A stretch of 64,000 bases of DNA, taken from NCBI RefSeq assembly GCF_030586465.1, contig NZ_JAUQYP010000001.1, positions 248,001-312,000 of the forward strand, read 5' to 3'. Numbering within the stretch: the stretch's first letter is position 1; each line of letters starts with the position of its first letter. Positions 18,349 to 27,406 of this stretch are shown here, one piece after another. The notes beneath the pieces are model-generated. The model was given only the letters and a program-made list of their open reading frames with translations. It ran no database searches and was not told the DNA's origin. Source of the DNA: Actinotalea lenta. Its GTDB lineage: Bacteria > Actinomycetota > Actinomycetes > Actinomycetales > Cellulomonadaceae. The translations under genes and the position numbers were made by a program.

Positions 18349-19487
18349 CGTTCACCTTCCGCACCGCCGGACAGGTGCTCGTGGGCCCGGGCGTCAGCGC
18401 CCAGGTCCCCGCGCTGGCGGCCCAGCACGGAGCACGCACCCTGGTGGTCTGCGGGTACCACACGGACCCCGGCCAGGGTCCGCTCGGCCGGCTGGCGGAC
18501 CCCACGGTCGTGCGGTGGAGCGGCGAGCCGACCGTCGAAGGGGTCTCCGCGGCGGTCGAGTCGGCGCGGGCCGCGCACCCCGACGTGGTCATCGGGTGGG
18601 GCGGCGGGTCGGTGATCGACCTCGCCAAGGCCGTCGGCGTCCTGCTGCACAGCGACCGCGGCGTCCTCGACCACCTCGAGGTGATCGGGGCGGGCCTGCC
18701 GCTGCCGAGCACCTCGGTGCCGGTCATCGCGGTGCCCACGACGGCCGGCACCGGCGCGGAGGTCACCGCGAACGCACCGGTGCTGTCCGCCGAGCACGGC
18801 GTCAAGGCGAGCCTGCGCAGCCCCGCGATGCTGCCCGCGGCCGCGGTGGTCGACCCCGAGCTGACCCTCAGCTGCCCACCCGACGTCACGGCCTCGTCGG
18901 GCCTGGACGCCCTCACCCAGTGCCTGGAGCCGCTGACGTCGGTCAAGGCGAACCCGATCAGCGACGCCCTGGCACGCGAAGGGCTCGCCAGGGCGGCGGC
19001 CGGGCTGCGGCGGGCCGGCGCCGACGGCTCGGACCTCGCCGCCCGGACGGACATGAGCCTCGCCGCACTGCTGTCCGGCATGGCGCTGGCCAATGCCAAG
19101 CTCGGCGCGGTGCACGGTCTGGCTGCACCGCTCGGAGGCATGACGGGGGCCGCCCACGGGCGGCTGTGCGCAGCGGTGCTGGCCGCGACGACGGAGGTCA
19201 ACGTGCGCGCGCTGCGCGAGCGCGACCCCGAGTCCCGAGCCTTGGCCCGGTATGCCGAGGCGGCAAGGATCCTCACCGGCGACCCGACCGCCGGACCGGA
19301 TGACGCTGTCGCCTGGCTCCGCGAGACCGTGTCCCTGCTGCGCGTGCCACCCCTCGGTGCGCTCGGGCTGGCAAGCGATGACCACGAGCGCGCGGCGGAC
19401 GCGGCCATGGCCGCCAGCTCGATGGCCGGCAACCCGGTGCGGCTCACCCGGGACGAGGTGCTGGAGATCCTGGACCACTCGTCCTGA
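18345..19487 (+). CDS. Iron-containing alcohol dehydrogenase family protein
   Basis: A cytoplasmic NAD(P)-dependent dehydrogenase of 380 residues in the type III (group III) alcohol dehydrogenase family. The nucleotide-binding site is GWGGGSVIDLAKAVG, followed by PTTAGTGAEVTANAPV. Metal-site positions are in SGLDALTQCLE, KLGAVHGLAAPLGG and AAHGRLCA. Three of the four usual ligands (Asp, His, His) are present. The second ligand, usually His in a DALTHA-like motif, is Gln here; I recall some family members with Gln, so this may mark a subgroup. The substrate is unknown. It is coupled to the small gene upstream and followed by a luciferase-like oxidoreductase. Confidence 0.9.
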   Translation: MTFTFRTAGQVLVGPGVSAQVPALAAQHGARTLVVCGYHTDPGQGPLGRLADPTVVRWSGEPTVEGVSAAVESARAAHPDVVIGWGGGSVIDLAKAVGVLLHSDRGVLDHLEVIGAGLPLPSTSVPVIAVPTTAGTGAEVTANAPVLSAEHGVKASLRSPAMLPAAAVVDPELTLSCPPDVTASSGLDALTQCLEPLTSVKANPISDALAREGLARAAAGLRRAGADGSDLAARTDMSLAALLSGMALANAKLGAVHGLAAPLGGMTGAAHGRLCAAVLAATTEVNVRALRERDPESRALARYAEAARILTGDPTAGPDDAVAWLRETVSLLRVPPLGALGLASDDHERAADAAMAASSMAGNPVRLTRDEVLEILDHSS

Positions 19488-19524
19488 GACGCGCGCACGG
19501 CCGTGCGGTGATTGGATGCGGCCC

Positions 19525-20577
19525 ATGAGCTCCGTCAGCCTGGGCCTGGGCACGTTCGGCGACGTGGGGCCCGAGCCGGACGGCGCGGCCCCGCCGATGC
19601 ACCAGGTGCTGCGCGAGGTGGTCGAGCAGGGTGCGCTCGCTGACCGGTGCGGCGTGGACCACTTCGTCCTCGGCGAGCATCACCGACCGGACTTCGCGAT
19701 CTCCTGTCCCGAGGTCGTGCTGGCGGCGGTCGCCGCCCGCACCGAGCGCATCACGCTCTCGTCCGGCGTGACGGTGCTGTCCACCGACGACCCGGTGCGG
19801 GTCTACGAGCGCTTCGCGACCCTCGACGGGCTCAGCGACGGCCGCGCCGAGATCCAGGTGGGACGGGGATCCTTCACCGAGCCCTTCGAGCTCTTCGGCC
19901 ACGACCTGTCCGACTACGTGGTGCTGTTCGACGACAAGCTCGACCTGCTCTCGCGGCTGCGCACCGAGGACACCCTGAGCTGGCACGGGCGGACGCGGCC
20001 CGCCCTGACCGACGCGCACGCGTTCCCCACCACGCGCCGCGGCTCCCTGCCGGTGTGGGTGGGGGTCGGCGGCACGACGGAGTCCGTGGTCCGGACCGCG
20101 CGCTACGGCCTGCCGATGATGCTGGCGATCGTCGGTGGGCCTCCCGAGCGCTTCGCCTCGTTCGTCGAGCTGTTCCACACCAGTGTCGAGGAGGCCGGCA
20201 CCGGCCCCACGGGTGGCCGGCTGCCCGTCGGTGTGCACTCGCCGGGCTTCGTCGCCGACACCGACGACGAGGCCCGCGACCAGCTGTTCCCGCACTACAA
20301 GGCGAGCCGGGACCGGATCGGCCGGGACCGCGGCTGGGGGGAGATGACGCGCGAGCAGTTCGACGCGGAGGTGGACGCGGGTTCGCTGTACGTCGGGTCC
20401 CCCCGGACCGTCGCGGAGCGCATCGCGACGACGATCCGCACGCTCGGCATCGACCGGTTCGACCTGCGCTATGCGCACGGCCCGCAGCCGCACGACGAGC
20501 TGATGCACACCGTGGAGCTGTACGGAACACAGGTGATCCCCAGGGTCCGCGAGCTCCTCGGCCAGAGCGGGGAGTGA
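19525..20577 (+). CDS. LLM-class flavin-dependent oxidoreductase
   Basis: A luciferase-like TIM-barrel monooxygenase of about 350 residues that would use reduced FMN or F420. Family marks are HFVLGEHHRPDFAISCPEVV, TERITLSSGVTVLSTDDPVR and the ERFATLDGLSDGRAEIQVGR block. PVWVGVGGTTESVVRTARYG is the second half of the cofactor site. The end, IDRFDLRYAHGPQPHDE, is usual for this group. ATG 19525 and ATG 19516 are both possible starts; neither has a strong ribosome site. A hairpin after the stop probably ends transcription. The substrate cannot be read from the sequence. Confidence 0.9.
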   Translation: MSSVSLGLGTFGDVGPEPDGAAPPMHQVLREVVEQGALADRCGVDHFVLGEHHRPDFAISCPEVVLAAVAARTERITLSSGVTVLSTDDPVRVYERFATLDGLSDGRAEIQVGRGSFTEPFELFGHDLSDYVVLFDDKLDLLSRLRTEDTLSWHGRTRPALTDAHAFPTTRRGSLPVWVGVGGTTESVVRTARYGLPMMLAIVGGPPERFASFVELFHTSVEEAGTGPTGGRLPVGVHSPGFVADTDDEARDQLFPHYKASRDRIGRDRGWGEMTREQFDAEVDAGSLYVGSPRTVAERIATTIRTLGIDRFDLRYAHGPQPHDELMHTVELYGTQVIPRVRELLGQSGE

Positions 20578-20581
20578 ACCC

Positions 20582-20613
20582 GGCTCGGCGCGCGGCGGCC
20601 CGCGCACCGAGCC
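20582..20613. terminator. Hairpin between convergent genes
   Basis: Arms 20582-20595 and 20600-20613 pair at 13 of 14 positions with a 4-base loop. It lies 5 bases after the oxidoreductase stop and 10 bases before the end of the opposite-strand PRC gene, so it could serve both. There is no T-run, which is usual in GC-rich actinobacteria. Confidence 0.65.
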
Positions 20614-20622
20614 GACCGGTCC

Positions 20623-21162
20623 TCAGTGAGCCGGCTGCCACCGTCGCAGGTGGCCCACCTCCGGTTCTCCGCTGCCCCCGACACCTGTCCGGGGACTCTG
20701 GCGCGGGTGTGTCGGGGGCAGGTCCCCGGACGCGCCGGGCCCGGCCGTGGGGCTGGCGGCCTCCTCGGTGGCCGGCAGGCCCCCGGGGGCTCCGGGGCCG
20801 GTCGTCGGGCTGGCCAGGTGTGCGCTGCGCGAGCCGGAGCCGGGTCCCGTGGCCGGGCTGAACGCCGAGCCGTAGTGCTCGATGAGCCGCAGCTCGTCCT
20901 GGGTCGCGACGCTGTCGCCGATGTCGAACACCGGGGCGTCGCGCACGAGGTCTCCCGGGACGTCCAGCTCGAGGCGCGTGCCCCGCGCGGTCGCTCCGGT
21001 CAGCGGGACCGGCCGGTCCCCGTCCGAGCCACGCACGACCGCCCACGCGGGCTCATGGGTCCGGTCGTCGACGTAGACCGCGACGACCGTGCCCAGGACC
21101 CTGCCATCGCGGTCGGTCACCTCGCGTCCGTCGAGCGTGCCGAGCTCCTCCGCAGTCACCAT
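20623..21162 (-). CDS. PRC-barrel domain protein
   Basis: A 179-residue soluble protein. Residues 1-100 form a PRC-barrel-like beta domain: VTDRDGRVLGTVVAVYVDD, EPAWAVVRGSDGDRPVPL and a final VFDIGDSVATQDELRLIEHY. Such domains are found in RimM, photosystem reaction centres and stress proteins, and generally mediate protein contacts. The remaining 80 residues are a low-complexity Pro/Gly/Thr tail with repeated SPTxGPGxxGxLP units. The ATG at 21162 has AGGAGAGGAG upstream. Function unknown; perhaps envelope or stress related. Confidence 0.85.
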   Translation of the reverse strand: MVTAEELGTLDGREVTDRDGRVLGTVVAVYVDDRTHEPAWAVVRGSDGDRPVPLTGATARGTRLELDVPGDLVRDAPVFDIGDSVATQDELRLIEHYGSAFSPATGPGSGSRSAHLASPTTGPGAPGGLPATEEAASPTAGPGASGDLPPTHPRQSPRTGVGGSGEPEVGHLRRWQPAH

Positions 21163-21286
21163 GTCGACTCCTCTCCTTGGAACTCCCGCGAGTACACGCG
21201 CGGGCCTGCGTGAGAGTCGATACAGCCATCCAACGACGCGGCGACCAAGATCACAACGCCAGACGCGCGACAGCCGCGCGGCACGG

Positions 21287-21715
21287 CTAGCCCGAGATGT
21301 AGGCGCTGAGCTGGTCCCGCTCCACCTGCAGCAGCTCCAGCCGACGCTTGACCACGTCGCCGATGCTCATGATGCCGACCAGGACGCCGTCCTCGACCAC
21401 GGGCACGTGCCGGAACCGGCGGGCCGTCATCGTCTCCATCAGGTCCTCGACGGTGTCGCCCGGGCTGCAGGTGTGCACGTCGGCCGTCATGATCGCGGAC
21501 ACCGGACCGTCCAGCACGGCGTCACCACTGGCGTGCAGGCCGCGCACCACGTCCCGCTCGCTGACGATACCGGCCACCCGGTGACCATCGGCCGAGACCA
21601 CCACGGCCCCGATGCCGTGCTCGGCGAGCAGGGCGAGCAGCGCGCGCACGGCACTGTCCGGGCTGATGGTGACGACCGTGTCCCCCTTGCGCGTGAGAAC
21701 GTCGGCGATACGCAT
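21287..21715 (-). CDS. Tandem CBS domain protein
   Basis: A 142-residue protein made almost wholly of two CBS motifs, which together form one adenosyl-ligand-binding Bateman module. The first is VTISPDSAVRALLALLAEHG with VAGIVSERDVVRGL. The second is VHTCSPGDTVEDLMETMTAR with RHVPVVEDGVLVGIMSIGDV. Proteins of this size typically sense AMP, ATP or related molecules and regulate a partner. No partner is fused here. The nearest neighbour is a PRC-barrel gene on the same strand. Confidence 0.93.
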   Translation of the reverse strand: MRIADVLTRKGDTVVTISPDSAVRALLALLAEHGIGAVVVSADGHRVAGIVSERDVVRGLHASGDAVLDGPVSAIMTADVHTCSPGDTVEDLMETMTARRFRHVPVVEDGVLVGIMSIGDVVKRRLELLQVERDQLSAYISG

Positions 21716-21915
21716 GGCGACCCACCTCCGGCGGCGCGGGCCGACACACCGGCGTGTCGGCTGTCCGCAGACCGTACGTCAGGGCGGCGGGGCCCGCCAG
21801 CCCCGTGGTCCGCACGCTGGGACGGCGACCCAGGTGGGCGAGGTAAGGTCCGGCCGCACGGAGCAGCGACCGGCGACGCTGCACGCCGCATGCTGCAGCC
21901 CCGAGGAGATCTCCT

Positions 21916-23376
21916 GTGACCACGGTCCGTCGCGCCGCGCGCCTCGCGCCCGCCGTGTGGGTGGTCGTGCTGGGCTACGGCGTGCTGATCGCCACCGGGA
22001 GCGCCGTCCCGAGCACTCCGGTCACCGCCGGGGGTCTCGTGCTGGCCTGGTTGCCGCCCGCGCTGGCGGCGCTCGCCGCGGCTGGCGACGACGCCCGCGG
22101 GGTCAGACCCGCCGCGGCGGCGCTCGCCTGCTTCGCCGCCGGCCTGAGCCTCAACGGCCTCCAGTACCTCGTCACCGGGTCGGTGACGTTCCCCGCTCCG
22201 GGCGACCTGGGCTACCTGGGGTTCTACGTCCTGTTCGTCGTGGCGCTCGTCCGCAACGTGCGTCACCGGATTCCGCGGCTGGGGTTCGCGACGGTCGTCG
22301 ACGCGGCGGTCGGTCTCCTGGCGATCGCCACCGTGCTGTCCCTGCCGCTGCTCCCTCGGCTCCACGACGGGCCGGGTGGGCTCGGCGCCGCACGTCTCCT
22401 GGCACTCGCCTACCCCGTCGCCGACCTCGCGCTGGTCAGCGGGATCCTCGGGCTCATCGCGGTCACCCCGGGCCTGCTTCGGGGCTGGCCGTGGCTGGTG
22501 GGCGGACTGCTGCTGTTCTCAGCCAGCGACACGGCGTTCGCGGTCGGCGACCCGACCACGATGCTGCAGTCCTCGCTGCAGCTGGGCTGGGGCGTGGGAT
22601 TGGTGGCCCTCGCGCAGTGGGTCGTGGTGGTGGCGGACGGACCGGCACCGGCGCCCCGCGAGTCGCAGTACGCCGACCCGCACGAGTCCCGGCGGACCGC
22701 CAGGACTGCGGCCCTCACCGCGGGGGTCGCGGCGCTGGCGGTGCTCCTCGTGCTCGCCGAGAGCACGTGGACAGCGCTGCCCACCGCGTCCGCGGTGCTG
22801 GCCGCGCTGACCACGGTCGGCGCGACGGTGCGTACCCAGGTGGGCCTTCGCCTGCTGGTCTCCGAGCCCCGGCTGCGCGCGCAGGCACGCACCGACGAGC
22901 TCACGGGCCTGCCCAACCGCCGCGAGCTCACCGAACGTGCCCAGCGCGTGCTGGACGGCACCGGCCAGCACGCCGTGCTCGTCCTCGATCTCGACGGGTT
23001 CAAGCAGGTGAACGACACCCGCGGCCACCACGCCGGTGACCTGCTGCTCGCGGAGGCGGCACACCGGATCTCCGGCGCCGTGCGCCTGACGGACGTGGTG
23101 GCGCGTACCGGCGGCGACGAGTTCGCCGTCCTCATGCCGCAGGCCACCCGCGTGGTGGCCCTGGATGTGGCGTCCCGGATCGCGGCCAGGTTCCGCGAGC
23201 CGATGGACCTGGAGGGCACCCCCGCGTACGTCACCACGAGCATCGGCGTCGCGCTGCACCCCGAGCACGGCCGCGAGATGGGCACCCTGGTGCGGAACGC
23301 CGACGCCGCGATGTACGCGGCGAAGGCGTCCCGCACCCTGGTGGCCGTCGCCGACCCGGCGGGCGAGGACGGCTGA
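21916..23376 (+). CDS. Membrane-bound diguanylate cyclase (GGDEF)
   Basis: A 486-residue protein with eight to ten hydrophobic helices in residues 1-315 and a cytoplasmic GGDEF domain at about 320-480. The catalytic motif is intact (RTGGDEFAVLMP), preceded by DELTGLPNRRELTERAQ and DLDGFKQVNDTRGHHAGD. It should make c-di-GMP from two GTP. The membrane part resembles a MASE-type sensor, but I cannot assign the subtype. The GTG start at 21916 follows GAGGAG at a suitable distance. It converges on the sugar transporter operon, with only 3 bases between the stops. Confidence 0.92.
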   Translation: MTTVRRAARLAPAVWVVVLGYGVLIATGSAVPSTPVTAGGLVLAWLPPALAALAAAGDDARGVRPAAAALACFAAGLSLNGLQYLVTGSVTFPAPGDLGYLGFYVLFVVALVRNVRHRIPRLGFATVVDAAVGLLAIATVLSLPLLPRLHDGPGGLGAARLLALAYPVADLALVSGILGLIAVTPGLLRGWPWLVGGLLLFSASDTAFAVGDPTTMLQSSLQLGWGVGLVALAQWVVVVADGPAPAPRESQYADPHESRRTARTAALTAGVAALAVLLVLAESTWTALPTASAVLAALTTVGATVRTQVGLRLLVSEPRLRAQARTDELTGLPNRRELTERAQRVLDGTGQHAVLVLDLDGFKQVNDTRGHHAGDLLLAEAAHRISGAVRLTDVVARTGGDEFAVLMPQATRVVALDVASRIAARFREPMDLEGTPAYVTTSIGVALHPEHGREMGTLVRNADAAMYAAKASRTLVAVADPAGEDG

Positions 23377-23379
23377 GTC

Positions 23380-24615
23380 CTACGTCCGGCGTCGGGCGAC
23401 GGCGTCGATCGTCACGGCCACCAGCAGCACGACGGCGGTGACCACGTACTTGGCAGCCGCGCTGAACCCGAGCAGTCCCATGCCGTTGTCGATCGCGGCG
23501 ATGACCAGGCCGCCGAGCACGCCGTGCAGCGCCTTGCCCCGGCCGCCGAACAGGCTGGTGCCGCCGATCACGGCCCCGGCCACGGCGTAGAGCACCAGCG
23601 TCCCGCCGTCCAGGGACGTCGAGATGGAGCGCAGCCGGGAGGCGTACACGATCCCGGCGATCCCCGCGGTGAGGGAGCTGAGCACGAAGCCCGCCGTACG
23701 GATCCGGGCCAGGTTGATCCCGGCCCGTCGGGCGGCCTCGGCGTTGCCGCCGACGGCGTACACGTACAGCCCGAACCTCCGCCGGCCGAGCAGGTACGCC
23801 CACACCACCAGGACGCCGAGCACCAGCACCACGACCCAGGGCAAGCCGTACACCGGGGCGAGCATCCCGCGGTCCGCGTTGGCCAGCAGGATCAGCCCCG
23901 CACCCCCCACCAGCAGGGCCGCGATCTTGGCCAGGGTGAGCGCCCCCGGTGGCGCGACCAGGCCGCTGCCGCGCCGTCGGGCGTCACGGCGCCACACCAC
24001 GACCCCGAACACGGCGACCACCACGAGCATCAGGGCCCAGCCGAGCGGCCTCGAGAGCGTCCCGCTGGTGATCGCGTTGAGCACGGGGTCCTGGATCTGG
24101 ATCGAGCCACCGTTGCCCAGCACGAACAGCATGACGCCCTGCCAGAACAGCAGGCCACCGAGCGTGACCACGAACGACGGCAGGCCGATGCGGGTGATCA
24201 GGGTGCCGTGCAGCAGGCCGATGAGCGTCGTGGCGACGAGCGCCGCCCCGATCGCGGCCCACCACGGCCACCCGAACTGGGGTCGGGCGAGCCACGCCAG
24301 CACGACCGCGCCGATGCCGGCGACGAAGCCGACGGACAGGTCGATCTCACCGAGCAGCAGGACGAACACCTCGGCCATGCTCAGCAGGGCGAACACCGCC
24401 GCCTGCACGAGCAGGTTGACCAGGTTGCCCGCGGTGAGGAAGTGGCCGTCGAGTGCCTGGAACAGCACCGAGACCAGGATCAGACCGCCGACGACCGGCA
24501 GCACACCGGTCTCGCCGCCCTTGATCCGCCGCCACGCGAGGCCGAGGTACTCCCCCACGCTCGTCGCGGCCGGGGCACCCGCCTGGGCGGTCGCCGCGTC
24601 CTCGCGCACGCTCAT
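23380..24615 (-). CDS. Sugar ABC transporter permease (XylH/RbsC type)
   Basis: A 411-residue inner-membrane permease with ten or more helices, third gene of a sugar-import operon. It matches the branched-chain-type sugar permease family: FLTAGNLVNLLVQAAVFALL, EVFVLLLGEIDLSVGFVAG, GLLHGTLITRIGLPSFVVTL and a late GGTSLFGGRGKALHGVLGG. Length and form resemble XylH, which transports xylose, but the sugar is not proved. The start overlaps the ATPase stop (ATGA). Confidence 0.93.
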   Translation of the reverse strand: MSVREDAATAQAGAPAATSVGEYLGLAWRRIKGGETGVLPVVGGLILVSVLFQALDGHFLTAGNLVNLLVQAAVFALLSMAEVFVLLLGEIDLSVGFVAGIGAVVLAWLARPQFGWPWWAAIGAALVATTLIGLLHGTLITRIGLPSFVVTLGGLLFWQGVMLFVLGNGGSIQIQDPVLNAITSGTLSRPLGWALMLVVVAVFGVVVWRRDARRRGSGLVAPPGALTLAKIAALLVGGAGLILLANADRGMLAPVYGLPWVVVLVLGVLVVWAYLLGRRRFGLYVYAVGGNAEAARRAGINLARIRTAGFVLSSLTAGIAGIVYASRLRSISTSLDGGTLVLYAVAGAVIGGTSLFGGRGKALHGVLGGLVIAAIDNGMGLLGFSAAAKYVVTAVVLLVAVTIDAVARRRT

Positions 24616-25433
24616 CCCGGCACCTCCTGGTCGTCGTCGGGTCGTGGTTCCTCGTCACGGCGAGGCTGCTCCGAGACCTCGCGGTCGCTCTCTCCGGTGG
24701 TCATCAGGTCCACGACGATGCGCTGGTCGATCTGGTCGATCGGGCGCACGCCGACCATCCGGCCGTGCCGCATCACGGCGACGCGGTCCGCGACCTGGAA
24801 GACGTCGGTCATGTTGTGCGAGATGAGCAGCACCGCATGGCCACGCTCGACCAGCTTGCGGACCAGGTCGAGGACCATGCGGGTCTGCGCGACACCCAGG
24901 GCGGCCGTGGGCTCGTCCATGATCACGAGCTTGGACTCCCACAGGACGGCCTTGGCGATCGCGACCGACTGGCGCTGCCCGCCGGACAGCGAGGCGACCT
25001 GCTGACGAACCGAACGGACCGTGGTCACGGCGAGGTCGGACAGGGTCTCCGACGCAGCCTGCTCCATCGAGACGTCGTCGAGCTGGCCACGCCGCAGGCG
25101 TTCGCGTCCCAGGAACATGTTCTGGACGATGTCCAGGTTGTCGCAGAGCGCGAGGTCCTGGTAGACGGTCTGGATGCCCAGGGCGGCGGCGTCCCCGGGT
25201 CCGTGGAGCCGGGTCTTCTCGCCCTCCCAGAACATCTGGCCGTGATCGGGGGGATGGATCCCCGCGATGCACTTGATGAGGGTGGACTTGCCCGCCCCGT
25301 TGTCGCCGGCCAGCGCGGTGACCGCGCCGGCCGGCACGTCGAGGTCGACGTCGGCCAGGGCCTGAACCGGCCCGAACGACTTCGACACCCCACGTAGTGA
25401 CAACAGGGGCGGGGCCGAGGTCCCGCTGTCCAT
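24612..25433 (-). CDS. Sugar ABC transporter ATPase (single domain)
   Basis: A 273-residue ATPase of the sugar-import (RbsA/XylG) type with only one nucleotide-binding domain; the usual RbsA and XylG carry two. Walker A is GDNGAGKSTLIKC, the signature is LSGGQRQSVAIAKA, Walker B is LVIMDEPTAALG, and the H-loop is ISHNMTDV. IQTVYQDLALCDNLDIVQNM is the family Q-loop. Single-domain forms such as FrcA are known, so this is a subtype and not a truncation; the protein would work as a homodimer. A charged C-terminal tail of about 25 residues is extra. Confidence 0.92.
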   Translation of the reverse strand: MDSGTSAPPLLSLRGVSKSFGPVQALADVDLDVPAGAVTALAGDNGAGKSTLIKCIAGIHPPDHGQMFWEGEKTRLHGPGDAAALGIQTVYQDLALCDNLDIVQNMFLGRERLRRGQLDDVSMEQAASETLSDLAVTTVRSVRQQVASLSGGQRQSVAIAKAVLWESKLVIMDEPTAALGVAQTRMVLDLVRKLVERGHAVLLISHNMTDVFQVADRVAVMRHGRMVGVRPIDQIDQRIVVDLMTTGESDREVSEQPRRDEEPRPDDDQEVPG

Positions 25434-25436
25434 GGC

Positions 25437-26678
25437 TCAGCTGATCCCGGCCGCCGAGCAGGCGCTCGCCACGTTGCCGGAGCACAGGTCGGCAACCTTC
25501 ACCGCGCCGTCCTTGACCACGGTGTCGGCCATGTTCTTGGGCGTGACCCAGATCGGCGTCGTGTAGACGGACGAGATGTCCGCGTTGAGCGTCGTGTCCT
25601 TGGTCGTGGCGTTGACCAGGGAGCTGGGCGGCGTGACACCGGCCCGCAGGTAGATCGCCAGCGCGGCAGCGGCCTGCGCCTCGAGGTAGATCGGCTTGTA
25701 GACGGTGCCGCACTGGTAGCCGGTCAGCACGTTCTGCAGACCGGGCAGCGAGGCGTCCTGGCCGGTGGTCGGGAACGACTTGGGCTTGACGCCGTTGCCC
25801 TTGAGGATCGAGATCACAGCGTTCGCGTTGTCGTCGTTGGGTGTGATGGCCGCGTTGATGTTCGGGTGCGCGGTCAGCTGCTGCTGGAACGTGGTCGCCG
25901 CGGTCTGCGGGTCCCAGGTACCGGCGGGCTCACCCACCTTGGTGTAGGTGCCGTTGTCGAAGTACTGCTTGAGAACGCCGTTGTAGCCCTGCGCGAAGAG
26001 CTTCGCGTTGTTGTCCGTGGGATCGCCGTCCATGATCAGGACCTGCGGCTTCTGGACATTCCAGTCCTTGACGCACTGGACGAATCCCTGGCCGATGAGC
26101 GTGCCGACCTTCACATTGTCGAACGACACGTAGTAGCGGTCCTTCGGGCCGCCCGTCACCAGGCGGTCGTAGTCGATCACGGCGACGCCGGCGGCCTTGG
26201 CCTTGGACTCGATCGCCGCTCCGCTACCGGGGTCCAGCGGGTCGACGAGGAGCACCGACGCGCCCGCATTGATGTCGGCCTCGGCCTGGGTCTGCATGGT
26301 CGACGCGCTGCCGTTGGCGTTGTCGATCTTGAACTGGTCGGCCGACAGCCCGGCGGTCTCGAAGGCCTTCTTCAGGTACGGGGCGTCGTACTGCACGTAC
26401 CGCGTGGAGGTGGTGGTGTCGGGCAGGAGGACGCCGATCATCCCCTTGCCCTGCGAGGCGAGGTCCTTGAGCTGGGACATCACGGAGAAGTCCGCGGTGA
26501 ACGCGCCGGCGTCCACCTGCGGGACGCTCGCCGAGGACGACGAGGCGCCCGACGAGCCGGAGCTCGGACTCATCGACGAGCTCGAGCTCGAGCCGCTCGT
26601 CGAGGAACTGCAGCCGGCCAGCACGAGGCCCGATGCGGCCACGATCGCAAGGACCGGCAGGGTACGACGTGAAGACAT
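25437..26678 (-). CDS. Sugar ABC transporter substrate-binding lipoprotein (XylF-like)
   Basis: A periplasmic-binding-protein-like lipoprotein of 413 residues and the first gene of the operon. It has the lipobox LAGC followed by a long Ser-rich linker. The type 1 sugar-binding fold shows GMIGVLLPDTTTSTRYVQYD, DINAGASVLLVDPLDPGSG, AVIDYDRLVTGG, LIMDGDPTDNNA and KSFPTTGQDASLPGLQNVL. These match the XylF/ChvE group, so xylose or another aldose is the likely ligand. The ATG is preceded by AAGGAG at 7 to 8 bases. Downstream are the ATPase and permease genes with 3-base or overlapping spacing. Confidence 0.93.
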   Translation of the reverse strand: MSSRRTLPVLAIVAASGLVLAGCSSSTSGSSSSSSMSPSSGSSGASSSSASVPQVDAGAFTADFSVMSQLKDLASQGKGMIGVLLPDTTTSTRYVQYDAPYLKKAFETAGLSADQFKIDNANGSASTMQTQAEADINAGASVLLVDPLDPGSGAAIESKAKAAGVAVIDYDRLVTGGPKDRYYVSFDNVKVGTLIGQGFVQCVKDWNVQKPQVLIMDGDPTDNNAKLFAQGYNGVLKQYFDNGTYTKVGEPAGTWDPQTAATTFQQQLTAHPNINAAITPNDDNANAVISILKGNGVKPKSFPTTGQDASLPGLQNVLTGYQCGTVYKPIYLEAQAAAALAIYLRAGVTPPSSLVNATTKDTTLNADISSVYTTPIWVTPKNMADTVVKDGAVKVADLCSGNVASACSAAGIS

Positions 26679-26989
26679 CCAAGTGCTCCTTCCGCTGTGC
26701 CGCGATGCACGGCATTCGGATCGTCACTCCGAAATGTCCTCGTCGCGAACAGGAAGTTAACACATTCACACAATCTTCACATTTGCCAGGAAATCCCCAG
26801 GAAACGCACCGAAATTTGCGCGAAAGGCTATTTCAAGGGGACTCGACGCGCCTGACGGCCCGTGGCACACCGCACCGGTCTGCGGTCGGCGTGGGCCCAC
26901 TCGAGCACGGCGGCGAGCGCAGTGTGGCCCGACGACAGCGTAGGCCCGTCGCACGGCCGCCGCGAGACCCCGTGCGCGAGCCGCCCTCC
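26679..26989 (-). promoter_or_regulatory. AT-rich promoter region of the sugar ABC operon
   Basis: These 311 bases between the NYN gene and the binding-protein gene contain no gene. Bases 26755-26835 are notably AT-rich for this genome, as expected for a promoter. Two pairs of direct repeats have the same 11-base spacing, one helical turn: TTCACA at 26765 and 26776, and CCAGGAAA at 26786 and 26797. Phased repeats of this kind suggest regulator or polymerase contacts. The regulator is unknown, and none is encoded next to the operon. Confidence 0.5.
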
Positions 26990-27406
26990 CTAGCGCTCCC
27001 CCGGATCCGTCCGGTCCGGCGGGCCCCCGTCCAGCAGGGCCCGCAACCAGCCGGCGCCCCGCACGCGCGCCCCGAGCTCCTCGACCCGCCGGCGCAGCTC
27101 CCGGTCCGACGTGACCACCACCGCGCCGCCGCTCGCGCGCACCACGTCCACCACGGCGGAGTCTCCGTCCTGCTCAGCCCGCACGAGCTCGAGACCCGGC
27201 ACACCGCACGGCGCCGCGGCCTTCGCGCGCCCCTCGAGCACCACCACGATCCGACCCGCCGACAGCGACGTGTGGTCGACCCCGACGAGACCGGCCAGCA
27301 GTCGTTCGGCAGCACCCACGCGGTCCGTCCACCACCCGTCCGGGCGCGAACCCACCACGTTGGCGGCATCCACCACGAGCACGTCGGGCGGGTCCTGCGC
27401 GGTCAC
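26990..27406 (-). CDS. NYN/PIN-like domain protein
   Basis: A 138-residue protein with the fold of NYN/PIN nucleases. It has an N-terminal LVVDAANVVGSRPDGWW carrying a conserved Asp, IVVVLEGRAK, an acidic middle (DGDSAVVDVVRAS) and VVVTSDRELRRRVEELGARV near the end. Such proteins are common in actinobacteria and are predicted RNA-processing enzymes, but I know of no tested substrate for this type. It starts at GTG 27406. The gene is divergent from the GlpA-SdhB fusion, with about 100 bases between the starts. Confidence 0.82.
   Translation of the reverse strand: MTAQDPPDVLVVDAANVVGSRPDGWWTDRVGAAERLLAGLVGVDHTSLSAGRIVVVLEGRAKAAAPCGVPGLELVRAEQDGDSAVVDVVRASGGAVVVTSDRELRRRVEELGARVRGAGWLRALLDGGPPDRTDPGER

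Noticed and set aside
22410-23336. Minus-strand 308-codon frame opposite the diguanylate cyclase
   Set aside because: Antisense shadow of a clear GGDEF gene with Ser/Arg-rich composition.
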